DNA of 64,000 bases. It comes from Tangfeifania diversioriginum (GTDB lineage: Bacteria > Bacteroidota > Bacteroidia > Bacteroidales > Prolixibacteraceae). The DNA lies in contig CAMCBW010000007.1 in assembly GCA_945873105.1 (NCBI GenBank), forward strand, positions 1 through 64,000, in the 5' to 3' direction. The translations under genes and the position numbers were made by a program. Positions 1 through 8,032 of this stretch are shown here, piece by piece (the stretch's first letter is position 1; every line of letters begins with the position of its first letter). The notes beneath the pieces are model-generated. The model was given only the letters and a program-made list of their open reading frames with translations, was not told where the DNA came from and ran no database searches.

Positions 1-2438
1 ATACTGGATTGGTTCTTTCGAACACCAGGTACATTGTTGGAGCAGATGCAAATATTGATTCGGTAAAAATTGCGTCTACTATTAACTGGACCTCCAACTC
101 CGATCAACCTTGGCTAACCTTGAGCAATGAAAAAGGTACATCCGGTACATCAACCCTAAGAATGACCTTCGCTGAGAATAATACACCAAATTTTCGATCT
201 GCAAATGTCACCATATCTGCAACTGGCTTTGCCAGTCAACAAATTAAGGTAACTCAACTCTCTAAGGTAGAAGTAACTGCGGGTAAATTGAACGAAGTTT
301 ATGCAGAAGTATTGTCCACCATTACCAAACTTTCAATTACAGGCACGATTGATTCCCGCGATTTTAAAACCATGCGGGATCTGATGCCGCAGCTCTCAGT
401 AATTGACTTGAGCAAAGCAACAATTGTGGCCTATACAGGTACAGATGGGACAGATTGGTTCGAAGGTTCTCATAATTATGGTTCAAATACAATCCCAAAA
501 TCAGCATTTTTTAAAAATGACTGGACTGGAAAAAAGAGCTTGACTTCTGTTGAATTGCCGGCTTCTACCAGTTCGATCGATTGGTCGGCTTTTCGGGACT
601 GTGATGGATTAACCGACTTTTCAATTCCTGCTTATGTAGTAAATTTAAATGGATATTTGTTCATGAATTGTGATGGTTTGACATCCATTGAAATCCCAAG
701 TTCGGTCTCATCAATTGGCAGTGGAGTATTTTGGCAATGTCCTAACCTTTCTTCAATAAAAGTATTCCGATCGACACCAATAGATCTCACCAAATCACAA
801 AGTACAGATGTATTTACAGAGGTGAATAAGAAAACCTGTGTATTGTACGTTCCCAAGGGTTCCAGGTCAGCTTATATGATTGCCGACCAATGGAAAGATT
901 TTGCCAATATTGTTGAAATGCCAAATCAGGTACCTGTTGCCAATGCCTGTAAAGACCAGTCGGTTGGAGAAGGCACCACTGTAACTTTGGATGGTTCAGG
1001 CTCCTATGATCCAGAGGGGAATTCGTTTACCTACAAATGGACGGCTCCAAACGGGATAGCGCTCAGTTCAAATTCTGCAGCCAAACCAGCCTTCATTGCG
1101 CCACATGTCACTCAAGTAACAACCTTTTCCTTCAAACTGGTAGTCAATGATGGCACCACCGATTCTCCTGCCGACGAGGTAGTTATAATTGTTAATCCTA
1201 TACCGGCCGAAGCTGGCTCTGTTTCAGGGATCTCAACTGTATGTCGGGGGCAAAGCTCAATCATCTACACAGTACCAATTGTAGCGAATGCAACTACTTA
1301 CCTTTGGACTTTACCCAATGAGGCAACCGGAACAAGCTCAACCAACAGTATATCTGTCAGTTATGGATCATCGGCTACTTCTGGAAATATCACTGTGAAA
1401 GGACACAACAATTTTGGAGATGGGGTTTCTTCGTCATTCCCCGTTACGGTGAATTCCATTCCTGCCGGTGCAGATGCAATTGCAGGACCGTCGATGGTTT
1501 GTCAGGGTCAGAATTCAATTTTATATTTTGTCCCTTCCATTAACAATGCGACAACATACGTTTGGACATTGCCTTCAGGTGCAACAGGAACCAGCAATAC
1601 AAACACCATTTCTGTCAGTTTCGGATCTGACGCTGTTTCTGGCAGCATCACGGTTAAAGGACACAATGACTGTGGAGAAGGGTCGACATCAACTTTCAAC
1701 CTGACAGTCAATCCCCTTCCTGCTAATGCCGGGAATATCACCGGAGTTTCAACCCTGTGCCAGGGTACCAATTCAGTAAAGTACATGGTTTCCGCCATTG
1801 CCAATGCCACTTCTTATATCTGGACATTGCCTTCGGGGGCAACGGGAACAAGTGCGGCAAACAATATTACCGTGAGTTTCGGGGCATTGGCTGTATCAGG
1901 AAATATCACCGTAAAAGGGCACAATGATTGTGGAGACGGTGTTGCTGCAAGCTTCCCTGTTACGGTCAATCCGATACCTAAAACACCTGTTGTTACTCAG
2001 AACGGGCAAGCCCTTCATTCGGATTTTTCAGGCCAAAACCAATGGTACAATCAAAATGTAATGATCCCGGGAGCTACGGCACAGGATTACAACATTACAA
2101 CTATTGGTGAATATACAGTGATAGCCACTCAAAACGGATGTTCATCCAAAGCATCGAATATGATAAAAGATGTTATGACCAGTATTTCATCCATTGTAAA
2201 GAATGAGAAAATCAATGTTTATCCCAATCCGGTTACAGATGATCTGACCCTTGAGGCAAATGAAAATGTAAATGAGATTGGATTCAAGATATTCAACCAG
2301 GCAGGTCAGGAAATTTTCACCGGCAATTTCTTCGGGAAAACCATCGTTCACACCTCTTCATTTTCTTCCGGCATTTATCTTATCAGATTCGATACCGGCA
2401 AGGCCTATGAATTCAAAAAGATTGTCAAGAGCAGGTAA
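1..2438 (+). CDS. T9SS-exported BACON/BspA-LRR/PKD surface protein (5' end outside window)
   Basis: The reading frame is open to the first base, so the gene starts upstream and the first codon visible (TTG at 9) is not a credible start. About 809 residues are visible. In order they show a BACON-like Ig domain (roughly residues 10-80), a leader to BspA-like LRR_5 repeats (about 95-285, with 'LTSVELP', 'LTDFSIP' and 'LTSIEIP' steps) and a PKD domain (about 305-395, 'DGSGSYDPEG'). Three tandem PKD-like repeats of about 85 residues follow (about 400-655, each with 'TYLWTLP' or a close variant, 'GNITVKGHN', and a 'PVTVNPIP'-like end). A T9SS type A sorting domain closes the protein ('VYPNPVTDDL' to 'GIYLIRFDTG'). 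Proteins of this kind are exported by T9SS and attached to the cell surface, often binding glycans or other cells. Nothing catalytic is seen. It is on the opposite strand from the sulfatase array and probably not part of it. Confidence 0.85.
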   Translation, partial: TGLVLSNTRYIVGADANIDSVKIASTINWTSNSDQPWLTLSNEKGTSGTSTLRMTFAENNTPNFRSANVTISATGFASQQIKVTQLSKVEVTAGKLNEVYAEVLSTITKLSITGTIDSRDFKTMRDLMPQLSVIDLSKATIVAYTGTDGTDWFEGSHNYGSNTIPKSAFFKNDWTGKKSLTSVELPASTSSIDWSAFRDCDGLTDFSIPAYVVNLNGYLFMNCDGLTSIEIPSSVSSIGSGVFWQCPNLSSIKVFRSTPIDLTKSQSTDVFTEVNKKTCVLYVPKGSRSAYMIADQWKDFANIVEMPNQVPVANACKDQSVGEGTTVTLDGSGSYDPEGNSFTYKWTAPNGIALSSNSAAKPAFIAPHVTQVTTFSFKLVVNDGTTDSPADEVVIIVNPIPAEAGSVSGISTVCRGQSSIIYTVPIVANATTYLWTLPNEATGTSSTNSISVSYGSSATSGNITVKGHNNFGDGVSSSFPVTVNSIPAGADAIAGPSMVCQGQNSILYFVPSINNATTYVWTLPSGATGTSNTNTISVSFGSDAVSGSITVKGHNDCGEGSTSTFNLTVNPLPANAGNITGVSTLCQGTNSVKYMVSAIANATSYIWTLPSGATGTSAANNITVSFGALAVSGNITVKGHNDCGDGVAASFPVTVNPIPKTPVVTQNGQALHSDFSGQNQWYNQNVMIPGATAQDYNITTIGEYTVIATQNGCSSKASNMIKDVMTSISSIVKNEKINVYPNPVTDDLTLEANENVNEIGFKIFNQAGQEIFTGNFFGKTIVHTSSFSSGIYLIRFDTGKAYEFKKIVKSR

Positions 2439-2476
2439 AACCAGAACTCACAGAAGCAAAAACTCCTAAGAAACAA

Positions 2477-3227
2477 CTAACAATAGATCTTCATCTTGAT
2501 CATGGCATTTGAAATCAGGTTCCTCAAAATGTTACCCATCATATATTTATCGGCCAAGACAAACAATTTTGGAGGAGTGGCGTTGATAGTTTTAATATTC
2601 TTCTGAACAGCCATGTCCTCCAATAATTCGGTAACCTCCCTGATCACCTGACCAAGTTCAAAATACTCTGGGGTAAACTCGATCCTCCCGGTTTGTGAAC
2701 GCGACCACTGCAACAGGTTCTCCAGCAAATCCATGACTCTTCTCGAAGAGAGCAGGATGATGCGTGCATACTCTTCAATACCCTCACAATCTTTCAGTTG
2801 AACCTGTTCCAGTAGCAAGTTGGAAAATCCCAAAAGACTATTGAACGGACTCTTCAGATCGTGAGAGATGATTGAAAAGAATTTGTCCTTGGTGGCATTG
2901 AGTTCGATAAGTCTGGCTTCGCTATTTTGGAGTGCATTTTTCGCCACTTTCCGATCTGTAAGGTCGATGGTGTACCCTGAAAGAAAGCGGTGTTCCCCAT
3001 CCACCTGTATGGGGAATTTTAATGGTCGTGTAATAACGGTCGTTCAACACTTCGTCCACCTGAACCTTTTCCCCACTTTCGAGTATCTGCTTATCGTGCA
3101 GCACCATCTCCCTGGCCAATTCACCTGAAAAAAGCTCAAACATGTTCTTGCCGAGCAGATCTTCCAATTTTCTTCCAAGCATCTGTTCGTAATTCCGGCT
3201 GAATCTAAGTGCAGTCGGAAGTGGAGT
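2477..3227 (-). pseudogene. PAS / histidine kinase remnant, frameshifted and truncated
   Basis: Two frames together give a PAS domain (from about 3227, 'FSRNYEQMLGRKLEDLLG') running into a HisKA dimerisation domain with the H-box 'ISHDLKSPFNSLLG'. The frames meet at a run of four C (GGGG on the + strand, 3011-3014). Removing one base restores a continuous 'YYTTIKIPIQVDGEHRF' PAS core. The 5' end is cut by a stop just upstream of the PAS segment. The 3' end stops inside the N-box ('NLISNA', then a stop), so the ATP-binding HATPase domain is missing. As it stands it cannot be a working kinase. A homopolymer sequencing error could explain the frameshift but not the two truncations. It lies at the left border of the sulfatase array. 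Confidence 0.75.
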
Positions 3228-3231
3228 TTAT

Positions 3232-3438
3232 ATGTGGAAAAAAATGGGGAACAGTTCAAATAATTTACCAATCAGCATATTGGTTGTCGGACTTTTACTT
3301 GGTTCCATCGGGTTTTTCTTAGGATTTATTGGTCCGATTATTTTTGCACCTAAGTACAATCTGGGAACTTTTCTTGGCAAATCAATAACTGGCCCATATG
3401 GCCTCATTTTTGGTTCAATAGCTGGTGGTGTTTACTAG
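3232..3438 (+). CDS. Small two-helix membrane protein, unknown function
   Basis: A 68-residue protein with two hydrophobic, glycine-rich stretches (about residues 14-38 and 52-67) consistent with two membrane segments joined by a short polar loop ('FAPKYNLG'). A second in-frame ATG (3247) could be the true start; a purine-rich GGAG stretch precedes the first ATG. It overlaps no intact gene and lies between two relics on the other strand. I do not recognise the family. It could be a real small gene or a fragment of a longer membrane protein. Confidence 0.45.
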   Translation: MWKKMGNSSNNLPISILVVGLLLGSIGFFLGFIGPIIFAPKYNLGTFLGKSITGPYGLIFGSIAGGVY

Positions 3439-3482
3439 TGGTAGATGAAGGAAAAGAAAGATGGGATTGAATGATTGATTAT

Positions 3483-3725
3483 TTACTTGTAAGGATCTTC
3501 AAAATACTTCTCAACCATTGCCACTATTTCCTCTTTTTTAATGGGTTTCGAGAGATAATCAGTACATCCTGCTTCCAGGGATTTGCTCCTGTCGCCTGAA
3601 AGGCCCAAAGCGGTTTGGGCAATAATTGTCACCTCCTTGTTGAACTTTCTAATTTGGCGGGTTGCTTCGTAGCCATTCATGCCTGGCATCTTTATGTCAA
3701 TCAGGATCGAATCCTGGTCGGGCAA
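3483..3725 (-). pseudogene. Response-regulator receiver domain remnant (C-terminal two thirds)
   Basis: About 80 codons match the later part of a REC domain: the phosphoacceptor segment 'ILIDIKMPGMNG', the 'IIAQTA' strand and the conserved lysine in 'DYLSKPIKKEE', then a natural-looking C-terminus ('VEKYFEDPYK'). An in-frame TAG stands immediately upstream of the TTG at 3725. The N-terminal acidic pocket is therefore absent and the domain cannot fold normally. The end suggests it was the terminal receiver of a hybrid kinase or a free regulator. Together with the kinase relic just downstream, it suggests a decayed sensor/regulator gene at the end of the array. The remaining bases on either side (3439-3482 and 3726-3775) show nothing further. 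Confidence 0.7.
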
Positions 3726-3775
3726 CTAGCAACTTGCAGCCTTTAAGTACCTGGATTCTCCCATTTCGGTCACGC

Positions 3776-4993
3776 TTATTGAACCATTGGATTTGTCAGC
3801 AGCAAGAGTCCCTCCACTTTTTCAACTTCAGCCTTTGTAATCTTTCGCAGATTCTCATCCTTGAATTGCCACGCTGCGATCCCTATGGTTCGCATGAGTG
3901 AAGGAACTGAATCCTCTATTTTGGTAATTTGCTCGTATTTCCAGCTTTGAGGATCCAAGGCAAAAGGGATCATGTAGTTGATCGCCTTCCTGATACTCCT
4001 GCCATCTTTGGTTTCGAAATTCCACAAATCAACTCCGCATTGGCTACCCAGCCTGGCCAGTTGAATAAATCCACCCAGGTTCATGGAGGAATAGGAGAAT
4101 GATTTGGTTCTGGCGAGCTCTTCCGGCTGACTTCCATCGGGCTCAATCTGGCTCGCAATGCGCTTCAATTTGACACTTTCCAGAATTTGCCTGGCCTTCT
4201 CCTCCTCACCCAGGAAAAGGAGAATCTCTGTTAACTGCACATCGTAATGGGTTCCATGGTTGTTCTTGGTGGCCCGCTCTGCCATGCCGATCGTACTGGT
4301 TTCCAACCAATTTGCATACTCCTTCAGCCAATTTCTAATCGAAGTCTCCAGATCAGCAGACAATGCTTTTTTGTATTTCAGTATTTCAAGTGTGGTCAAT
4401 ACGTCTTTGATTCCACCGAATTCAATGATGCCAAAAGGTCGGCCGGTAACGGATCCCGGCACACCCTGACCGAAATTAAGGTTCGGATTCATCCTGGTAT
4501 CCGGATCCACAAACCAGGTTTGCATCAATTGTATGGCCTTCTCTGCATAACGTTTGTCTTCAGAAAAGAAAAAGGCATAACCCAGCATGTTCACGTTGTC
4601 GAAAAAATGGTCCTTCCGGGTATAATCCACGAAATCGCCCCGGGTTTCGGGGTTCACCTGCCCATCCTTGCGGAGGTAGGGTTTTCCGTCAGGCTTGGAT
4701 GGATCCGGCCAGAAATAGGGAGCCAGGCTCAGGTAATCGTGCTTGTCACCACTGGGAGGTACCAGCTTCTTGTCCATCACCGAAAATGGACCTTCTTTCA
4801 ATGCTTTGTCAGCCTCCTTTACCAATTTTTGATAGGCTGCCAGGTATCTTGGATGTTTAGCCCCGATTTGCTGCTTCGACCGGTTCAGGCTTTCCAACTG
4901 TGATCCTGAAAACCGATTCTCCATGGCAAAAGGGTTCTGGCTTATAAAAAGCAGTGCTGCAACACTCAAAACAATTCTCCTTATCCTGTTCAT
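3776..4993 (-). CDS. Alginate_lyase-superfamily polysaccharide lyase (PL5/PL38-like)
   Basis: A 405-residue exported protein (signal peptide about 1-23) with the alpha/alpha-toroid Alginate_lyase fold (PF05426 type). Visible landmarks are 'PYFWPDPSKPDG' near the substrate cleft, 'DHFFDNVNMLGYA' and the Asn/His-containing 'NNHGTHYD'. In this superfamily Asn and His residues of the cleft neutralise the uronate carboxylate and act in beta-elimination. The likely reaction is cleavage of a uronic-acid-containing chain. The overall pattern reminds me more of PL38-type glucuronan lyases than of PL5 alginate lyases, but I cannot prove the family. It is the last gene of the minus-strand array, 11 bp after the alpha-glucuronidase-like gene, so the two are probably co-transcribed. 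Confidence 0.75.
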   Translation of the reverse strand: MNRIRRIVLSVAALLFISQNPFAMENRFSGSQLESLNRSKQQIGAKHPRYLAAYQKLVKEADKALKEGPFSVMDKKLVPPSGDKHDYLSLAPYFWPDPSKPDGKPYLRKDGQVNPETRGDFVDYTRKDHFFDNVNMLGYAFFFSEDKRYAEKAIQLMQTWFVDPDTRMNPNLNFGQGVPGSVTGRPFGIIEFGGIKDVLTTLEILKYKKALSADLETSIRNWLKEYANWLETSTIGMAERATKNNHGTHYDVQLTEILLFLGEEEKARQILESVKLKRIASQIEPDGSQPEELARTKSFSYSSMNLGGFIQLARLGSQCGVDLWNFETKDGRSIRKAINYMIPFALDPQSWKYEQITKIEDSVPSLMRTIGIAAWQFKDENLRKITKAEVEKVEGLLLLTNPMVQ

Positions 4994-5004
4994 CCTGTTT
5001 CTGA

Positions 5005-7257
5005 TTAATTAGGGACTGTTTTTGAATACAACTCTTTGGCCACCTCAATATCCTTTTTCACCTCTCCGGTAAGTTCTACCCAATCAACATATCCTACCCG
5101 GTTGGTCCACAATGGATTTTTGTATTGCTTCATGGCGTTCCGGTGGTATTTCACCCAAAAATCCAGCGCTTTTGTTAGCTGATCCACAGCTTCCGCCTGG
5201 TATTTCTTATCCCCTGTCTCACGGTAAAGTGCCAATGCTGTTGCCCCATGTATTTTGCAGGCATAGTATTTTCCCAGCCATGCCATCGATCGGATATCCT
5301 CCAGCGTATTTGACAACTCCCTGTTTTTACCGGCCTTCAGTTGATCTGCCAGTTGCAGTGCGCCATCCGAATGTTTGTGTATCTGAAGCGAAATGTCCAA
5401 GGGAGAGACCTTGGCTGATTTTTCCTTTGAAATCACCATTTTGACATACTCAGGAATCGATTGGTACCCCGTACCCGGATGAGGCGGCAAAGAGATAAAG
5501 CGGTTCACATCGTGGAATCCGGATTTGGTATTTGAATAGACCGGAGCACTTTTGCAGGCTTCGATGTACCATTGAAAATCCAGAGCTCCCCAATGGAATC
5601 CCGTGGTTTTTGGATAAATCATGGATGCCTCCTGCCATGCCTCAAAGAGCACCTTTCCATCAACACCCGGAAAGTGATGCTCAATCAGCCGGACCAGGCG
5701 GTCATTGCCAAGCGAAGGATCGAAACCCAGCCTACCCCATAGCATCCAATGGTACCAATGCTTTTCGTTCTCGATCTGGCGCGGATTCCCGGGTTCCAAA
5801 GCCAGAAAATCACGACCCCAAACGTATTGATCCGATCCGTAATAGAATCCTTTGGTTACCTCCATCGGAATGTTCTGAATAAACTCCCTTACAAAATCGG
5901 GGGCTCCCCACCGGAAATAATAGTTATCATCGTTGCGGAGGGTCCACAACGTCTTCATCCCTTTGATATCTCCCACATATTTTTGGTGCAAAACCTGGCG
6001 TGTACTGCTCAGCGTATGAGCCTGGGAATATTTAAAACTAAAGAGGAACTCCACATTTTTATTTTCAGTCACAGGTGCAAATGTTTTGGCAATCTCCTGC
6101 GCCCCAGACTGATGCTGCCGATGGACCAGGGTAAACTGGCGGTCCGGATATTCCCTGGCAGCATCCAGAATCCCCAGACCGAAGGTTTTAAAGGCCCAAT
6201 CTTCCTTTTGGGCGGAAGTCAAATTTGGCATATTCTCTCCAGTCGTCAGGCCGATCCCGGCCAAATCCGGATAGGTTAAAAACATCTGCTTTACCGTCTT
6301 TCGCATGTAATCCTGGGTTACCGGATTGTCAATTTTATCTGTAATCCCATATTTCCCGTCGGTGCCATTGACAAAGATATTCCATGTTACGATGTAGAAC
6401 CTGACATTCCGGTCTTTGGCATATTTCATCACCTTTTGCCAGAAAACAATTTTTTCATCGATGGTAATTTTTTTAACAACCTCCGTATTTGATACGATCT
6501 CCGGGTTGTCAAAACCCCAGCCATTCCGGTCGTAATACTCTTTCCACTTACCTGTTGAGCGCTGAACATCGTTGAGTGCCACCTCGGGATATTCGGGCAC
6601 CCTGACCATCGAAGGGAATGGATGAAGGCTCCATAAGCTGATCAGGTTGTACCTGTTTCGGGCCAGATTGTCAATGTAATCTTTCCAAAAATCGAACTCC
6701 CAAACTACAGGAATATTGAACTGCGCAACCGCACTGCAATCTGTATAACTTGGCGTGCGGACATCGAGCGGAATATTGAACTTGGTGCCCCGGACCTCCA
6801 TGTATGGATTCTGTTGTGTGTTCTCAACTCCCTTTATTCCAGACAATTTGATTTGTTCCGCCAATTCCAGTGCACCATACATCACACCAGCCTCATCGGC
6901 ACCGATTACCCCAATTTTGCCGTTGCGCTCTTTCTGAATGTAAAATCCTTCAGGCTTTAGCTGAAATCCCGGATTTGAAAACAGCCTCCCCTTTTCTCCT
7001 GTTTTTCCAAGATTTGAACTGGTCAAAAAAACGATGTCGGCTTGCTGTAAATCAGCCAACTGTACCTCGCATTTTATCGTTGCGAGCACACTTTTCAACT
7101 CATCCGCGGCAAACTGAACTTTTGGATCGTTGCTTCCAAAATAAATGGAAACGGATTTTTGCCCACAGAGCATGTTGGAGCCAACCAACAGGAATAGGAT
7201 GAATGGGATCATCTTTTTTAATAATATCCTATCAAAGAGCGGATTAAAATTCCTCAT
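5005..7257 (-). CDS. Alpha-glucuronidase-like secreted glycoside hydrolase (GH67N/GH20b-type N-domain)
   Basis: A 750-residue exported protein. Residues about 33-145 form a GH67N/GH20b-like alpha/beta domain ('FAADELKSVL' to 'GVMYGALELAEQI'). A TIM-barrel-like core follows from about 150 to 500 ('RGTKFNIPLD', 'YDRNGWGFDNP', 'FYIVTWNIFVNG'), then an alpha-helical C-terminal region. The acidic residue in 'GIGLTTGENMP' lies where a catalytic acid could be expected. Family knowledge suggests exo-action on alpha-linked uronosyl or similar residues; substrate is not known. ATG 7257 gives a long n-region and ATG 7212 ('MIPFILFLL') a shorter signal peptide; both fit. It sits 9 bp after the CBM-like gene and 11 bp before the lyase. 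Confidence 0.65.
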   Translation of the reverse strand: MRNFNPLFDRILLKKMIPFILFLLVGSNMLCGQKSVSIYFGSNDPKVQFAADELKSVLATIKCEVQLADLQQADIVFLTSSNLGKTGEKGRLFSNPGFQLKPEGFYIQKERNGKIGVIGADEAGVMYGALELAEQIKLSGIKGVENTQQNPYMEVRGTKFNIPLDVRTPSYTDCSAVAQFNIPVVWEFDFWKDYIDNLARNRYNLISLWSLHPFPSMVRVPEYPEVALNDVQRSTGKWKEYYDRNGWGFDNPEIVSNTEVVKKITIDEKIVFWQKVMKYAKDRNVRFYIVTWNIFVNGTDGKYGITDKIDNPVTQDYMRKTVKQMFLTYPDLAGIGLTTGENMPNLTSAQKEDWAFKTFGLGILDAAREYPDRQFTLVHRQHQSGAQEIAKTFAPVTENKNVEFLFSFKYSQAHTLSSTRQVLHQKYVGDIKGMKTLWTLRNDDNYYFRWGAPDFVREFIQNIPMEVTKGFYYGSDQYVWGRDFLALEPGNPRQIENEKHWYHWMLWGRLGFDPSLGNDRLVRLIEHHFPGVDGKVLFEAWQEASMIYPKTTGFHWGALDFQWYIEACKSAPVYSNTKSGFHDVNRFISLPPHPGTGYQSIPEYVKMVISKEKSAKVSPLDISLQIHKHSDGALQLADQLKAGKNRELSNTLEDIRSMAWLGKYYACKIHGATALALYRETGDKKYQAEAVDQLTKALDFWVKYHRNAMKQYKNPLWTNRVGYVDWVELTGEVKKDIEVAKELYSKTVPN

Positions 7258-7266
7258 GATTATAGA

Positions 7267-7992
7267 TTAATTTGCGATAGTTGATGATGCTTTGGCCTTC
7301 GCCTCCTCAAAAGAGAACCTATTCACATCGAAAAGCACCATGTAATCGATACTGAATCGTTGGGAACGTCCTGCAATGGTGAGGATGTATCTTTCCCCTT
7401 TCTTTAGTTTGTATACCAGATTGTAAAAGACATGCTTCCCCTTTTCCGCCCGCCAGGCCCAATGCCAGCTCTTTTCGGGAGTCTTCACGCTGCCCTCCTG
7501 AAAATATTTCAAAAAATCTTTCAGGATAGTGGTTTCAAGATTGGTCGCCGACTGAAAATCGCCTGACATTTTCACCCAAACATCGTTGCACAGGTCGCCA
7601 CGGGCGCCTTCCAGTCGTTTGCTGGTTTGCATGATGAGTCCATAATTGCCATTTTCCGGTACTTTGAAGGCATATTCGAGCGGAGAAACCGGGTCGCTTC
7701 CCGCCGGGGTACCCCCTAAAAATTCGAGATGCGCCTTTCCTGAAGCATTTTCAATATAGTTACTTTCTCCTGCTCCAATCTTTTTCCATTCACCCAAATC
7801 CGATTTAGTTGATTCTGCTTCGATTACCATCATTCCCTTTCCTGATGGCTTTTTCTCCCCTGCATATACAAACTTACCCACAGGCAAAACTATTCGCCCG
7901 GCAGTTCGATTCAAATCAGGATATTGAGCGACCAATTCAATTGCCAAAATCATGAAAAAAAACGTAAAACAAAACGAATATAGAATCTTCAT
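7267..7992 (-). CDS. Secreted carbohydrate-binding-like beta-sandwich protein
   Basis: The start chosen is the ATG at 7992 (241 residues). The longer frame to 8064 would overlap the upstream gene and delay the signal peptide, whereas 'MKILYSFCFTFFFMILA' is a normal leader. The mature part begins like many CBM35/CBM6 or agarase beta-sandwich modules ('MVIEAESTKSDLGEW', 'YIENASGKAHLEFLGG', 'PLEYAFKVPENGNYGL') and ends with 'RFSIDYMVLFD'. No catalytic module is present, so a role in binding carbohydrate or as an accessory to the next two enzymes is inferred. It is 40 bp downstream of a GH106-like gene and 9 bp upstream of the alpha-glucuronidase-like gene. Confidence 0.65.
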   Translation of the reverse strand: MKILYSFCFTFFFMILAIELVAQYPDLNRTAGRIVLPVGKFVYAGEKKPSGKGMMVIEAESTKSDLGEWKKIGAGESNYIENASGKAHLEFLGGTPAGSDPVSPLEYAFKVPENGNYGLIMQTSKRLEGARGDLCNDVWVKMSGDFQSATNLETTILKDFLKYFQEGSVKTPEKSWHWAWRAEKGKHVFYNLVYKLKKGERYILTIAGRSQRFSIDYMVLFDVNRFSFEEAKAKASSTIAN

Positions 7993-8032
7993 ATTTAAGG
8001 TCCCTTTTGTTGCGTCTTTACCCAATGTGTTT

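Noticed and set aside
2477-3227. Functional sensor histidine kinase
   Set aside because: The frame is broken in the PAS domain, the start is missing and the ATP-binding domain is absent.
4247-4903. Long plus-strand open frame opposite the alginate-lyase-fold gene
   Set aside because: It is an antisense shadow of a clear coding region, with no domain or leader of its own. The same holds for the many other antisense frames along the array, for example 27781-28797, 50089-51654 and 52093-53841.
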